From contig JAYKKI010000088.1 of NCBI GenBank assembly GCA_039881145.1, forward strand, positions 62,001 to 126,000: a stretch of 64,000 bases of DNA, read 5' to 3'. The notes under the pieces were generated by a model. That model saw nothing but the letters and a program-made list of their open reading frames with translations. It was not told the origin of the DNA and searched no databases. Position 1 is the first letter of the stretch. Every line of letters begins with the position of its first letter. The DNA is from Druceiella hillmani. Taxonomy: Eukaryota; Arthropoda; Insecta; Lepidoptera; Hepialidae. The translations under genes and the position numbers were made by a program. Shown here in pieces: positions 10,691 through 24,929 of the stretch.

Positions 10691-11860
10691 ATTGACCCCA
10701 CGTTTTTTTCTTAGTTTGTCAGTAATTTTTACATGAACCACGCACAAACACACGAAACACAAAAATTCCAAAAATTATCTTAATGTATTCCATCCTTTAT
10801 TCTTCACCCCACCCCCCATTATTTTTACAAATATTTTCAATTTAAATACGTGCAAATTTTACAATTTTTATATATATGTATATATATACATATATATAGG
10901 TTTACAAATATTAATATATTTTTCACCACGTAAATATATTACTAAGTATAATTTTCACATACGTAAAAATATCGTTAACATCTCAAAAATTATGAAATTT
11001 AGAATGATCGTTATAGTTTTCCAATAAACTTTTACTAACTTTTTTTCATAATTTTTGGTTCCGGAATGGGGAGATTATTTTTGTGAGTGTTTTCAACAAA
11101 ATACCTAGAATAATCTTCATAAAATACTGCAAAAAAATGTATTGGTATCCTTTACACCGTGTTCTTCCAACAGGATACATGAAACGGACAAAAAATTTAG
11201 TATTTTCTTGCTTCGTCAAACATTTCCATACAAATATATGTTAGTGTATCTATTGAGGTGCATACAGGTAAATTTTCTTATTTTTCACTATGCACTATAA
11301 GTTTCAAGTTTCTAAGTTAAAAGATTTTTGAAAAAAAACAGCTGTTAAGAACGGACACGTGAGTGACCATATAAAAGTACCGTTCTTTTTTTTCTTTATA
11401 AATCTGGACCCTACAATGATCTTAGAACGAGTACTGACAACGAAGTGAAAGAAACGTGCCAAACGTTGATAGATAGTCAAAAATGTCAGCCAAATGCGTC
11501 AAGAATATAGAATGCTGCATTTGCATTCAGCCAGGATCAAAGTACTTAATTCGCTTCCTCTTGTGACGCATACATCTATACGTATGCCTGGTATTTAATA
11601 AGTGACGCACAGGACAGGTCATGTCGTCATTATGAATCACGATGACGCAGTGACAGAGATAAAGAGGGCCTTGCATTTTGCGTATTGATTCACTTTGCTG
11701 CTTAATAATTTATACCGTTAGAATAAAGTCACTTGCTTCTAATAGCATTGCGCCATGTTACGTAACATGTTACGTTGCATAAAATATAAATTTTTTCACA
11801 GGTTAGCTGCATTATATTCTCCACACATTTAAGACGGATGTAGTCTCTACACATTCGAGA
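10691..11860. other. Gene-free repeat-derived DNA, R2-like
   Basis: No gene. 10840-10990 (tttacaaatattaatatatttttcac and following, split here by mismatches) resembles 20480-20700 and 46430-46500, defining a dispersed family here called R2. Around 11350-11420, cggacacgtgagtgaccat and the following T-rich run resemble the usual end of that type of repeat. Confidence 0.5.
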
Positions 11861-12570
11861 CGGATGTTGTTATTTAAATGCCGACAGAGTTTTTTTGCGC
11901 GAAAAAGAACAATACAACTTCCTTTTTTTCGGACGATTCGTTAAAAATTTAATTACAACTTTGTTTGCAATGACGTTTCGTGCATTGAAGTTAATGCTTT
12001 TAAAATTTCCGAGTGTGTGACTATTGAGTTTTGTAAATACGTTGCGTCGAATTGCGTCGTTTTTAGGGAACTTAGTGAAAAAGGAACCCTTATAACTACA
12101 CGCCATCCTCGTCTGACCGTCTGTCTGCCCATTTATCACAGCTTTACAGTTTCCAACTTTAGATCTATTTGCATGAAGTTTTCCATATGTTTCAGATGGA
12201 GACCTCAAATGATCTAGTGAAAAATATTAAAATCATTTTTCAATGTGCCTCCTCCTCAAAGACGTAAATTGAGGGCGAACCTTTTTTCGCGCATCTCATT
12301 AAGAAGAGTGTAATTGAATAGCTCTTTCAAAGTTTTGAAACCTTAAGCTTAAAAATATTAAAAACATTTTTCAATATGCCTCCCCCTCAAAGACGTAAAT
12401 AGGGAGCGAATCTCTTTTTCACGCACCCCGTTAAGCAGGGTGCAACTTAATAGGTCTTTCAAGGTAAAATGAAACACATATTTAAGCCCCATTTGCGAAA
12501 CGTTAAGCTTCAGCGTAATGTAGAACATGAATATTTCGCCCCAACATGAACTTTTTAATAATTTTTCATG
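11861..12570. repeat. Dispersed repeat fragments with a 131-bp duplication
   Basis: 12090-12135 carries cgtctgaccgtctgtctgcc, a run common in insect repeats. 12220-12350 and 12351-12475 are two head-to-tail copies of about 131 bp, both containing ctcaaagacgtaaat. The overlapping open frames on both strands in 11870-12217 show no protein family. Confidence 0.6.
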
Positions 12571-15500
12571 GAATATATATAATATATATGATTTATATAA
12601 ATATATAATTCTATGATACTACACAACTCTTGTCAGTAGAAAATGGCTGCCAGTATTCCGCCATATTGGAATTATAGTAACGTCATGTGTCTATAGCAGT
12701 ACGACAAGTAAATTATATTTGTATAGATTATATAATATATATGATTTATATAAATATATAATTCTATGATACTACACAACTCTTGTCAGTAGAAAATGGC
12801 TGCCAGTATTCCGCCGTATTGGAATTATAGTAACGTCATGTGTCTATAGCAGTACGACAAGTAAATTATATTTGTATAGATTATATAATATATATGATTT
12901 ATATAAATATATAATTCTATGATACTACACAATTCTTGACAGTAGAAAATGGCTACCAGTATTCCGCCATATTGGAATTATAGTAACGTCATGTGTCTAT
13001 AGCAGTACGACAAGTAAATTATATTTGTATAGATTATATAATATATATGATTTATATAAATATATAATTCTATGATACTACACAATTCTTGTCAGTAGAA
13101 AATGGCTGCCAGTATTCCGCCATATTGGAATTATAGTAACGTCATGTGTCTATAGCAGTACGACAAGTAAATTATATTTGTATAGATTATATAATATATA
13201 TGATTTATACAAATATATAATTCTATGATACTACACAACTCTTGTCAGTAGAAACTGGCTGCCAGTATTCCGCCATATTGGAATTATAGTAACGTCATGT
13301 GTCTATAGCAGTACGACAAGTAAATTATATTTGTATAGATTATATAATATATATGATTTATATAAATATATAATTCTATGATACTACACAACTCTTGTCA
13401 GTAGAAAATGGCTGCCAGTATTCCGCCATATTGGAATTATAGTAACGTCATGTGTCTATAGCAGTACGACAAGTAAATTATATTTGTATAGATTATATAA
13501 TATATATGATTTATATAAATATATAATTCTATGATACTACACAACTCTTGTCAGTAGAAAATGGCTACCAGTATTCCGCCATATTGGAATTATAGTAACG
13601 TCATGTGTCTATAGCAGTACGACAAGTAAATTATATTTGTATAGATTATATAATATATATGATTTATATAAATATATAATTCTATGATACTACACAATTC
13701 TTGTCAGTAAAAAAATGGCTGCCAGTATTCCGCCATATTGGAATTATAGTAACGTCATGTGTCTATAGCAGTACGACAAGTAAATTATATTTGTATAGAA
13801 TATATAATATATATGATTTATATAAATATATAATTCTATGATACACACAACTCTTGTCAGTAGAAAATGGCTGCCAGTATTCCGCCATATTGGAATTATA
13901 GTAACGTCATGTGTCTATAGCAGTACGACAAGTAAATTATATTTGTATAGATTATATAATATATATGATTTATATAAATATATAATTCTATGATACTACA
14001 CAACTCTTGTCAGTAGAAAATGGCTGCCAGTATTCGGCCATATTGGAATTATAGTAACGTCATGTGTCTATAGCAGTACGACAAGTAAATTATATTTGTA
14101 TAGATTATATAATATATATGATTTATATAAATATATAATTCTATGATACTACACAACTCTTGTCAGTAGAAAATGGCTGCCAGTATTCCGCCATATTGGA
14201 ATTATAGTAACGTCATGTGTCTATAGCAGTACGACAAGTAAATTATATTTGTATAGATTATATAATATATATGATTTATATAAATATATAATTCTATGAT
14301 ACTACACAACTCTTGTCAGTAGAAAATGGCTGCCAGTATTCCGCCATATTGGAATTATAGTAACGTCATGTGTCTATAGCAGTACGACAAGTAAATTATA
14401 TTTGTATAGATTATATAATATATATGATTTATATAAATATATAATTCTATGATACTACACAACTCTTGTCAGTAGAAAATGGCTACCAGTATTCCGCCAT
14501 ATTGGAATTATAGTAACGTCATGTGTCTATAGCAGTACGACAAGTAAATTATATTTGTATAGATTATATAATATATATGATTTATATAAATATATAATTC
14601 TATGATACTACACAATTCTTGTCAGTAGAAAATGGCTGCCAGTATTCCGCCATATTGGAATTATAGTAACGTCATGTGTCTATAGCAGTACGACAAGTAA
14701 ATTATATTTGTATAGATTATATAATATATATGATTTATATAAATATATAATTCTATGATACTACACAACTCTTGTCAGTAGAAAATGGCTGCCAGTATTC
14801 CGCCATATTGGAATTATAGTAACGTCATGTGTCTATAGCAGTACGACAAGTAAATTATATTTGTATAGATTATATAATATATATGATTTATATAAATATA
14901 TAATTCTATGATACTACACAATTCTTATCAGTAGAAAATGGCTGCCAGAATTCCGCCATATTGGAATTATAGTAACGTCATGTGTCTATAGCAGTACGAC
15001 AAGTAAATTATATTTGTATAGATTATATAATATATATGATTTATATAAATATATAATTCTATGATACTACACAATTCTTGTCAGTAGAAAATGGCTGCCA
15101 GTATTCCGCCATATTGGAATTATAGTAACGTCATGTGTCTATAGCAGTACGACAAGTAAATTATATTTGTATAGATTATATAATATATATGATTTATATA
15201 AATATATAATTCTATGATACTACACAATTCTTGTCAGTAGAAAATGGCTGCCAGTATTCCGCCATATTGGAATTATAGTAACGTCATGTGTCTATAGCAG
15301 TACGACAAGTAAATTATATTTGTATAGATTATATAATATATATGATTTATATAAATATATAATTCTATGATACTACACAACTCTTGTCAGTAGAAAATGG
15401 CTGCCAGTATTCCGCCATATTGGAATTATAGTAACGTCATGTGTCTATAGCAGTACGACAAGTAAATTATATTTGTATAGATTATATAATATATATGATT

Positions 15501-17930
15501 TATATAAATATATAATTCTATGATACTACACAATTCTTATCAGTAGAAAATGGCTGCCAGAATTCCGCCATATTGGAATTATAGTAACGTCATGTGTCTA
15601 TAGCAGTACGACAAGTAAATTATATTTGTATAGATTATATAATATATATGATTTATATAAATATATAATTCTATGATACTACACAATTCTTGTCAGTAGA
15701 AAATGGCTGCCAGTATTCCGCCATATTGGAATTATAGTAACGTCATGTGTCTATAGCAGTACGACAAGTAAATTATATTTGTATAGATTATATAATATAT
15801 ATGATTTATATAAATATATAATTCTATGATACTACACAATTCTTGTCAGTAGAAAATGGCTGCCAGTATTCCGCCATATTGGAATTATAGTAACGTCATG
15901 TGTCTATAGCAGTACGACAAGTAAATTATATTTGTATAGATTATATAATATATATGATTTATATAAATATATAATTCTATGATACTACACAACTCTTGTC
16001 AGTAGAAAATGGCTGCCAGTATTCCGCCATATTGGAATTATAGTAACGTCATGTGTCTATAGCAGTACGACAAGTAAATTATATTTGTATAGATTATATA
16101 ATATATATGATTTATATAAATATATAATTCTATGATACTACACAATTCTTGTCAGTAGAAAATGGCTGCCAGTATTCCGCCATATTGGAATTATAGTAAC
16201 GTCATGTGTCTATAGCAGTACGACAAGTAAATTATATTTGTATAGATTATATAATATATATGATTTATATAAATATATAATTCTATGATACTACACAACT
16301 CTTGTCAGTAGAAAATGGCTGCCAGTATTCCGCCATATTGGAATTATAGTAACGTCATGTGTCTATAGCAGTACGACAAGTAAATTATATTTGTATAGAT
16401 TATATAATATATATGATTTATATAAATATATAATTCTATGATACTACACAATTCTTGTCAGTAGAAAATGGCTGCCAGTATTCCGCCATATTGGAATTAT
16501 AGTAACGTCATGTGTCTATAGCAGTACGACAAGTAAATTATATTTGTATAGATTATATAATATATATGATTTATATAAATATATAATTCTATGATACTAC
16601 ACAATTCTTGTCAGTAGAAAATGGCTGCCAGTATTCCGCCATATTGGAATTATAGTAACGTCATGTGTCTATAGCAGTACGACAAGTAAATTATATTTGT
16701 ATAGATTATATAATATATATGATTTATATAAATATATAATTCTATGATACTACACAACTCTTGTCAGTAGAAAATGGCTGCCAGTATTCCGCCATATTGG
16801 AATTATAGTAACGTCATGTGTCTATAGCAGTACGACAAGTAAATTATATTTGTATAGATTATATAATATATATGATTTATATAAATATATAATTCTATGA
16901 TACTACACAATTCTTGTCAGTAGAAAATGGCTGCCAGTATTCCGCCATATTGGAATTATAGTAACGTCATGTGTCTATAGCAGTACGACAAGTAAATTAT
17001 ATTTGTATAGATTATATAATATATATGATTTATATAAATATATAATTCTATGATACTACACAACTCTTGTCAGTAGAAAATGGCTGCCAGTATTCCGCCA
17101 TATTGGAATTATAGTAACGTCATGTGTCTATAGCAGTACGACAAGTAAATTATATTTGTATAGATTATATAATATATATGATTTATATAAATATATAATT
17201 CTATGATACTACACAATTCTTGTCAGTAGAAAATGGCTGCCAGTATTCCGCCATATTGGAATTATAGTAACGTCATGTGTCTATAGCAGTACGACAAGTA
17301 AATTATATTTGTATAGATTATATAATATATATGATTTATATAAATATATAATTCTATGATACTACACAACTCTTGTCAGTAGAAAATGGCTGCCAGTATT
17401 CCGCCATATTGGAATTATAGTAACGTCATGTGTCTATAGCAGTACGACAAGTAAATTATATTTGTATAGATTATATAATATATATGATTTATATAAATAT
17501 ATAATTCTATGATACTACACAACTCTTGTCAGTAGAAAATGGCTGCCAGTATTCCGCCATATTGGAATTATAGTAACGTCATGTGTCTATAGCAGTACGA
17601 CAAGTAAATTATATTTGTATAGATTATATAATATATATGATTTATATAAATATATAATTCTATGATACTACACAACTCTTGTCAGTAGAAAATGGCTGCC
17701 AGTATTCCGCCATATTGGAATTATAGTAACGTCATGTGTCTATAGCAGTACGACAAGTAAATTATATTTGTATAGATTATATAATATATATGATTTATAT
17801 AAATATATAATTCTATGATACTACACAATTCTTATCAGTAGAAAATGGCTGCCAGAATTCCGCCATATTAGAATTATAGTAACGTCATGTGTCTATAGCA
17901 GTACGACAAGTATATTATATTTGTATAGAT
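12571..17930. repeat. Satellite B, 153-bp unit, about 35 copies
   Basis: The unit is read from gatttatataaatatataa, whose g falls at 12590, 12743, 12896 and so on every 153 bp. It joins an AT-rich half to a mixed half with atggctgccagtattccgcc, attggaattatagtaacgtc and agcagtacgacaagtaaatt. Copies differ at very few positions: C or T in acaa(c/t)tcttg, ctgcc or ctacc, and rare single-base changes. Copies 16, 20 and 35 share a joint variant (cttatcag with ccagaattcc). Copies 16-19 and 20-23 look like one duplicated four-unit block of 612 bp. The last unit is the most altered. No open frame persists through the unit. Confidence 0.97.
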
Positions 17931-19141
17931 TAACTCATTAGCCTAGCCGCTCAAGCGTTAACTAAACTTCATGGTCAATTGTTCAAAGGAGTGTACGAAG
18001 CAAACGTTGATTATAGATTGTATGTATATTCTTATACATACGCTTGTACATTACCGTACAAAATGCAGTTGATATGCACCATACGTTGTTATAGTTTTGA
18101 AGCAAAGATGTTAATTCAATCTTTCGTTTTGTTATATTTCAATTTACGCCATAATGTGTGGTTGTTGAAATAAGCATTTATTCCAAAATAAAAAATGTAG
18201 GATTTAAGAAGAAAGTGAAGCGGGACAATATAGGAGAAACATATTTTACATAAATGCTCGCTGTCTCGCTTCTATCGTGCCTTCACGGATTGTGCGAGAG
18301 AGATAGTCATAGTTCATAGGGTACATATACTTACCTAAAAACGGGTAGCTTAAATTCTTCCACTATTTTCATGATTATGTACTCTTTTTCTCAGCAAAGA
18401 ATAATCTAAGACTTAACTTCTTCGTATTAGTTGGTTAACTATTTACTTACTTGAAGGCAATATCATATCTTTTTAAAATGTAATTTTGAGGTGATAAGAT
18501 TTGTAAATTTATAAATAATATGCAAAAAAATAGAGACGTACAACTCTATATATAGATAATATCAGTTTCAGTGAGAGAACGTTGCCGCTTTTTGTATGGC
18601 AATTCGCCATATCATTATGATCTTAACATTAGCAAGTTGGTTACATGAAACATTATATTGTCCGTATTTTCTCAGTTAGCATATTTAAAAAGCAAAATCA
18701 TTCTCATCATTCTCAAATAAAGATCATTCTGCATAAAATTAAAATTAATTAATTGAAGTAATTAAATTCCAAATCAATATCTAAAATATAGAGCACGACA
18801 TGTCACCAAAAATCACACAATCTAAATTTAACATAAAAATCTCAACTATCAAACACAAAACAGCAGCACAGCAACGCCAACAACTCGACAGCCATATTTA
18901 CTCCATTATATTCTTTTGATGACGAGTCCGCCCATTCGAATTTACGGAAAAAAAATTAATTTTTTTCTCCTAATTTTCTTTACCAATTTAAACCAAAAAC
19001 AATAGGTACATCTGTGTACCAATATAAAGAACCGTACAGTTCGAATCCGATAAGATTTTCTCCAATTTTCATAGGACATACGTTGATATTTTAAGGGCTT
19101 ATATGTCGGAAACTACGGTTTTCCGAATCCGAAAAAAAAAA
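17931..19141. other. Gene-free stretch
   Basis: No gene recognised. A 64-codon open frame at 17979-18173 has no family features. Confidence 0.55.
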
Positions 19142-19147
19142 TGTATA

Positions 19148-19200
<53 letters not shown>
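19142..19200. repeat. (TA)n microsatellite
   Basis: About 59 bp of TA with two G interruptions near the left side. Confidence 0.95.
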
Positions 19201-19203
<3 letters not shown>

Positions 19204-19797
19204 GAAAACAGTCGGACATACTCACAGATTTCGATGTGGTTCGACCTTAATATGCCCCCTTACCTGATTTTCAAGAATCCTATTTGAGCATTATCAAAAA
19301 AGAGAGGTCCTTGAAAATGATTTAGTAAAACTTCAATTCCATAACCCTCAAACGTAAAAAGAGACCATGTTGTACTCAATTATAGTCAGTCTTCTTAACG
19401 TCATAATCTAATATTTACGTCATAATCTAACAGGGTGACCACGAATTGTGGTACAATTTTGATGTTGTCAATTACGAGTGTATTACAGTAACGAGAAACA
19501 AACGAAATTATTCATTACTTTCAATTTACCTCTACTTAAATACTTTAGGCAAAAAATAATGAATTACCTGGATGCTAAAGCAATACTTCCATCATTTTTA
19601 TGACGGCACACATTGTGAGCTTTCGTAATTTAGTTACAAAACCTTAAAATGGTACAGTATAACATGACTAGCAGTACAAGCCACTTTTCGATCCAACGCA
19701 ATATTATATATGAATGTCAATTCAACTATTCAATCGGATTCTGCTATCTAGGGCACGTCTCAACGTCTGGCTTTCGTCTTTGCAAAAAAACAACTAA
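19201..19797. other. Gene-free stretch
   Basis: Nothing recognised apart from short AT-rich runs. The open frame at 19649-19882 overlaps the R1 repeat and is not a gene. Confidence 0.5.
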
Positions 19798-19928
19798 CAA
19801 AAATTTAAACTTTTATAACTCGGTCAATCAATTTTTAAGATTATTTAAAAAAAATTTCACTCTTCATCAGCTTGTACCTTGAAATTACGATTAATGAAAT
19901 AAAAAAAATTTAGTCAAATACCCAATTG
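19798..19928 (+). mobile_element. R1 repeat, right-end fragment
   Basis: Runs from aaatttaaacttttataact through cttcatcagcttgtaccttg to gtcaaatacccaatt and matches the right third of the R1 copy at 53035-53405. The left two thirds are missing. Confidence 0.8.
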
Positions 19929-20049
19929 AATCCAAATTTCTGTTTCATTTTTTATCTTAGCAACAATTTGTGGTTTAGACGACCGTTTACTATTAAATAA
20001 ATAATAAAACCCATCAAGTAAAGATAGAAATCGCATCACGAGAATTCTG

Positions 20050-20441
20050 CACCCGTTTAAGCGCATATTACACACCCGTTTAAGCGCATATTACACACCC
20101 GTTTAAGCGCATATTACACACCCGTTTAAGCGCATATTACACACCCGTTTAAGCGCATATTACACACCCGTTTAAGCGCATATTACACACCCGTTTAAGC
20201 GCATATTACACACCCGTTTAAGCACATATTACACACCCGTTTAAGCGCATATTACACACCCGTTTAAGCGCATATTACACACCCATTTAAGCGCATATTA
20301 CACACCCGTTTAAGCGCATATTACACACCCGTTTAAGCGCATATTACACACCCGTTTAAGCGCATATTACACACCCGTTTAAGCGCATATTACACACCCC
20401 TTTAAGCACATATTACACATCCGTTTAAGCGCATATTAACA
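20050..20441. repeat. 23-bp minisatellite, about 17 copies
   Basis: The unit contains cccgtttaagcgcatattac and repeats every 23 bp (20051, 20074, 20097 and on). It is almost invariant; single changes are at gcgc to gcac, cccg to ccca or cccc, and caccc to catcc near the right end. Confidence 0.97.
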
Positions 20442-21060
20442 TTTAAGGGTACATCATACATAGTACTTCTATTAAACTATTTCCAAATATTAATTTTTCA
20501 CAACGTATATTTATTGTCTACTATATCGTTCACAGACGTAAAAACATTGTGTATATTTAAATAAAATTATTTCTTACCATGTAAATATAAATATATTTAT
20601 AAAATATATAAATATATTTATATAATATATAAATATATTTATCGTAATATATTTATATAATATTACTTTCACATACGTAATGAATATACATTTCAAATTC
20701 AATGTTTACAAATTTTCGCAGTCCAATTATTTGGAGTTTCTACGAATTTTTAAAGGCCCAACTACATGTAATAAGCTGGTCAACTATAACTCGTAAACTA
20801 GTAAATACTACTTAATTATGATAATTTTCCTTTTACTATCGTTGTATATACTAGTTTTGTGAATACTTTTCAGATATTCAAAACAGCAGCTCAGCTACTA
20901 GGATGTGGAGATACGTAACTCTTAACAAAAATGACAAATTTAAAGCTAAATATTTCGTAAGTGAATCCCTATATCGAAAAGTACTCATAACATACCCACA
21001 ATAGTTTTGAAAGACCTATTCAACGATACCCTACACGATGGGGCATACGAAAAAATCTAT
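20442..21060. other. R2-like dispersed repeat remnant
   Basis: 20460-20700 (ctatttccaaatattaattt, then ttcacaacgtat) resembles 46430-46500 and 10870-10990. No coding sequence. Confidence 0.5.
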
Positions 21061-21062
21061 CC

Positions 21063-21340
21063 CGATAACGTTGTAGGAGTTAGAGGTATATGTAATCATA
21101 ACGTTGTAGGCGTTATAGGTATGTATAATCATAATGTTATAGGCATTATATTATAAATATGTTTAATCATAACGTTGTAGGCGTTAGAAATATGTATAAT
21201 CATAGCGTTGTAGGCGTTATAAATATGTGTAATCATAACGTTGTAGGCGTTATAGGTATGTATAATCATAATGTTGTAGGCACTGTAAATATGTGTAATC
21301 ATAACGTTGTAGGCTCTGTAAATATGTATAATCATGAATA
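21063..21340. repeat. 33-bp minisatellite, about 8 copies
   Basis: The unit contains aacgttgtaggcgtta followed by tatgtataatcat. Because the unit is a multiple of three, both strands stay open: the + strand gives an 11-residue period (NHNVVGV..M), the - strand another (YNAYNVMI). Nothing suggests translation. Confidence 0.92.
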
Positions 21341-21676
21341 ATTTATAGTCTGCGAGTAAAACAGCTGTGATATACAGACGAAAAATATACGAGTTTCTAG
21401 ATTAGTTACGGAACTCTATGAACACAATGTTCACGTAAAGGTACAAAGTTGATTGGAGATCGGAAGAACTTTTTACTCTTTAGTTTATTATCCATATTTT
21501 GTACGGCGTCAGGGACGTGGGCGCTTCGTGAAATCGAAAGGAAAACAAAGATGAAGAAGAGAAAAGAAAAACTACTGGGAATATCCTCAACTTAATTCTG
21601 AGCTAATTTCTCCACACTCCGAGAATTCGGCATCAAGTAGCCTCTATCGACACTAGTACAATCTGAATTACCGTGT

Positions 21677-21898
21677 CACGTCTCACGGCGGGACGAGAGC
21701 TAAATTGAGCGTTTTCTTATGCTGGGTGCTGTAGAGATCGCCAAAGTACGTTTACGGTCGCACAAGCGCTGGACGGACCAGATCAAATCTGCTGTGGGCA
21801 GCCACTTGCACAAGTGCAATAGACAGGCGGCAAGCAGAGAGAGATGGCGAGATATCGTGAGATGTACTACATCAACCTCCGACAACATCACATGGTGA
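21677..21898 (+). pseudogene. C-terminal fragment of a LINE reverse transcriptase
   Basis: One frame reads HVSRRDES, a stop at 21701-21703, then IERFLMLGAVE, and further KRWTDQIKSAVGSHLHKC, QAASRERWRDIVR and a stop at 21896-21898. The order RRDES / MLG..VE / RWTDQIK / RWRDIV is the usual C-terminal tail of non-LTR retrotransposon polyproteins, after the reverse transcriptase. Only about 73 codons survive, consistent with a 5'-truncated insertion. The clade cannot be fixed from so short a piece; an RTE- or CR1-type element is possible. It is not the family seen at 56-64 kb. Confidence 0.72.
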
Positions 21899-23660
21899 CA
21901 ACGACCGCTTTGCCAAGAGCGTCACGGTGGAGATAGTGAAGTTTATAGTTAAACTAAGGGTTAAGTCTCCGCTACTTGTTAGCCAGCACATAATGATACG
22001 CAATGGTGCAATAACAATTGGTACACAGTTTCTTTTAATTATTTATCTTATAAAATAAAAATAGAACATTAGACGTTTCGGCTTCTGTACCTCAAAAGGA
22101 ACAAAAGAAACCCTTTATAGGATCACACAGTTGTCTGTCTGTCAAGACAAGTTTCCTTAGAAAAGCGTGGAGGTATCAAGTTGAAATTAATATCAAATTA
22201 TTCGGTCCCTTGGAGGTTAAAAAAAAAGGATGCGTGTACTTAAGTAAGCGTGTGAGAAGTTATACTTCTTTGGCATCATTAAATAATACATACGGATAGA
22301 TAACCTCAATTATATTGGAGCACTTGAAAAAGTCTATAAACACAATTTTTTCACTAATATTTACGAATAGTAAATATATTAATCAAAATATTGAATTTAA
22401 ATCACTACTGAATATAATTTATCAGCACATATATAAATCGCACTTATATGAAACTAAAACACGTGTGTGAATGTAGACACTAGAAACATGTGGATAAATA
22501 CTATGAATATGAAAACAGTGAACAGAGGCAACGATGGTGCTAATAGCTTTTGTTTCGAGACTGCAACCGCTGCAACTTCATACTGTAACTTTTGTATGAC
22601 GAATCTTAAAATTTCACTCTCATCATTTTTTCATAACGCGCCTAAAGAAGTATAACTTCAAAAATGAAGCTTCTAAAACGACGCAAACATAAACAAATTC
22701 CTAAAAATACGATCATTTATGCTACATTTTTTGACATTCGCAAATAAATCAAAACCTATATGGTACTTCTCGTTGACCTACAATCGTGAAATTTGGCAAG
22801 AAGCAAGGTCTCACAACTTAAGTAAAGGAAAAAAACCCTTATTTTTTATATCAGTTTAGTTTATATCACATAAAGAAAATATTTTTTTAAGTGAAAGAAA
22901 TAGTAAGTACTATATTTTCCTTTTAAAAAATTAAAATTTTGTGAATAGTTTAATAGGAATATTATGCACCATTAAATGTTAATAAATGACTAAATGTTCA
23001 CAGGTTTTTTTTTCTACAGACCCACTATTTTCAATAGATACTGATGATTATGGATTATGAAACCTAGTTCATTGTGAAAAGAATGAAAAAAACATTTAAC
23101 AACAATTTTATTAAAATAAGGGAAAAAAGTTTGATCCACACTCACCCACATAAACATAAGCTCACGGAAGAAGTGAAACTTCTTTAAACGTTCACTATAG
23201 TTAATAATTTATAATAATCATTAGTTATATTTTTTCTTGTTATTATCATTAAAACTATATTTTGAAATTTTACTCGAGGCTACTGAATAAAGGATAATAT
23301 CACATTCATTTAAATTTTTCGGATTATAACGTACACAAGACTAAAGGCATAAAAATTGGTGGCAGCCTGCCGATTCAATAAGGCGAATTATGGAGCACTA
23401 TTCTGAGCATAATTAACCAGACCAGACTTTTAAAATTTGTTGTGGTGCAGAGAGGCGCACACCACTAATTATGGGATAGTAGTCTAGACTAATGTGCCAT
23501 AGTATAACTAACCCATTAACAGGCAAGTTAAATAAAATACGTTCGACTACTTTCAAAAATTAAATGAATACTACAGGTTAATCAGTTCCTCGTGCGTGGG
23601 CATAATATTATTAGGGTTCATGCTCACTGCTCTGTTCTTCTAAACGATTACGTGATTATA
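21899..23660. other. Gene-free stretch
   Basis: No gene. Fragments typical of dispersed repeats occur: gttgtctgtctgtcaagaca near 22130 and cacggaagaagtgaaacttct near 23163, the latter also near 34300 in slightly altered form. Confidence 0.5.
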
Positions 23661-24043
23661 CACGGTGTCCGGGAATAAGTGATATAACATGACAGAAATA
23701 CGTTATTCCTTAACTGAAAAACAGTTGATTGTCGTTAAAACAAAATTTAAAAGATGACTTTTTTTCAGAAAATTAAAAATAATATTCATAATTATTAGTC
23801 ATCTTTTCCGTACACACGATACTTACGTACATTTTTCAGCTCCGCTCGGGAGCATAACCTGCGACGAAATCGCCACTGCAAACCGGGCAAGTATTGGATG
23901 TATTAAAAAGAGTTATGTGTAATATGTTTTTGCACTCGATTAGAAAAAGGGGCTGTTTTATATTTTATTTTAACGACAATTTACTCCTTTATAGCAAACG
24001 AATAGCATCTTTCTTTGTCCGAGATCTATTCCTCGACGCCGTG
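23661..24043. mobile_element. TA-flanked MITE (Tc1/mariner type)
   Basis: The 383-bp element starts CACGGTGTCCGGGAATAA and ends with the inverted counterpart (reverse complement CACGGCGTCGAGGAATAG), each flanked by TA. The inverted similarity continues inward for about 100 bp, including ATTGTCGTTAAAA and its complement at 23969-23981. No transposase is encoded. A related end is present at 47936-48080. Confidence 0.75.
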
Positions 24044-24519
24044 TATTTAGCCTATATTTTGCTCTAGGATATATATTATATATACGCAAAATATAATTGA
24101 AATCCGTTAGGATGTTTATGTGTGAGAGAAAAACAAACAAACAAATAAACGACAAAACTAAGATCAAGAGGTTCAGATGTCTCCTAAAAAGAATGCGACA
24201 GGACAGATATACTGGCACGCTCGTTTCCTATTTTTATAAAGAACCCGTAAAACATATTAAAGCGGAAATAATTTTTTTAAATTTCAGTGGAAAAAACTGG
24301 CCAAGTGCATGTTGGAAAACTCATTAAGTGGGGTTCCGTAATTATTAATGACAATCGAATATCATTTTGAAATTGTAATTAAATATTTGATATTAGGTTC
24401 CTGAAATTTTAATATCCGTGGTTGAAAAAATAGAGCAGTAAAATATAATGTACATGAAATTGAAGCTCAATTTTCGAAAATAAGATTTATAAATAAAAAA
24501 TTAAAAAAGGTCAAGAGCG
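24044..24519. other. Gene-free stretch
   Basis: AT-rich; nothing recognised. The two overlapping open frames at 23970-24327 have no family features. Confidence 0.5.
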
Positions 24520-24740
24520 AGTCCGGCTCGCCTACCAAGGGTTCCGTACCTCGTTTGAAGTGAAATTACTCTATTTATCACAAGTCATCATTGATATGCG
24601 ACTTCTTTGCTCAATAAATATTTATTATATTTGGCGTTAATTTTGTAGAAATTCATTATTCACAATTAAATGAAACTAACGGAAAAAAACGGCTATGACA
24701 GACGGACACGTTAATAACCTTAAAATATTCCGTTATATCC
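24520..24740. repeat. Dispersed repeat fragment with aagggttccgt
   Basis: Contains gagtccggctcgcctaccaa followed by gggttccgtac and, further right, gacagacggacacg. These are elements of a widespread insect interspersed repeat type. 24635-24680 is repeated at 25605-25650. Confidence 0.5.
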
Positions 24741-24929
24741 TTTGAGATGTCGAACGCTAAGAATGGAACTAAATTTACTTTTTAAAATTCTGTCTTGTAA
24801 TATCCAACTCAATGTTGACCTATAAAATATATTATTTATTTATCAACCTTAATGTATCTAATTTATATATGTGGCGGACTTATTACTATAGTAGCAACCT
24901 GTTACAGTCAACCATAATACCAGTCCAGA

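Noticed and set aside
12571..17930. ccatattgg in each satellite unit as an SRF CArG box
   Set aside because: It has five A/T between the C and G pairs; a CArG box needs six. No reason for serum-response binding.
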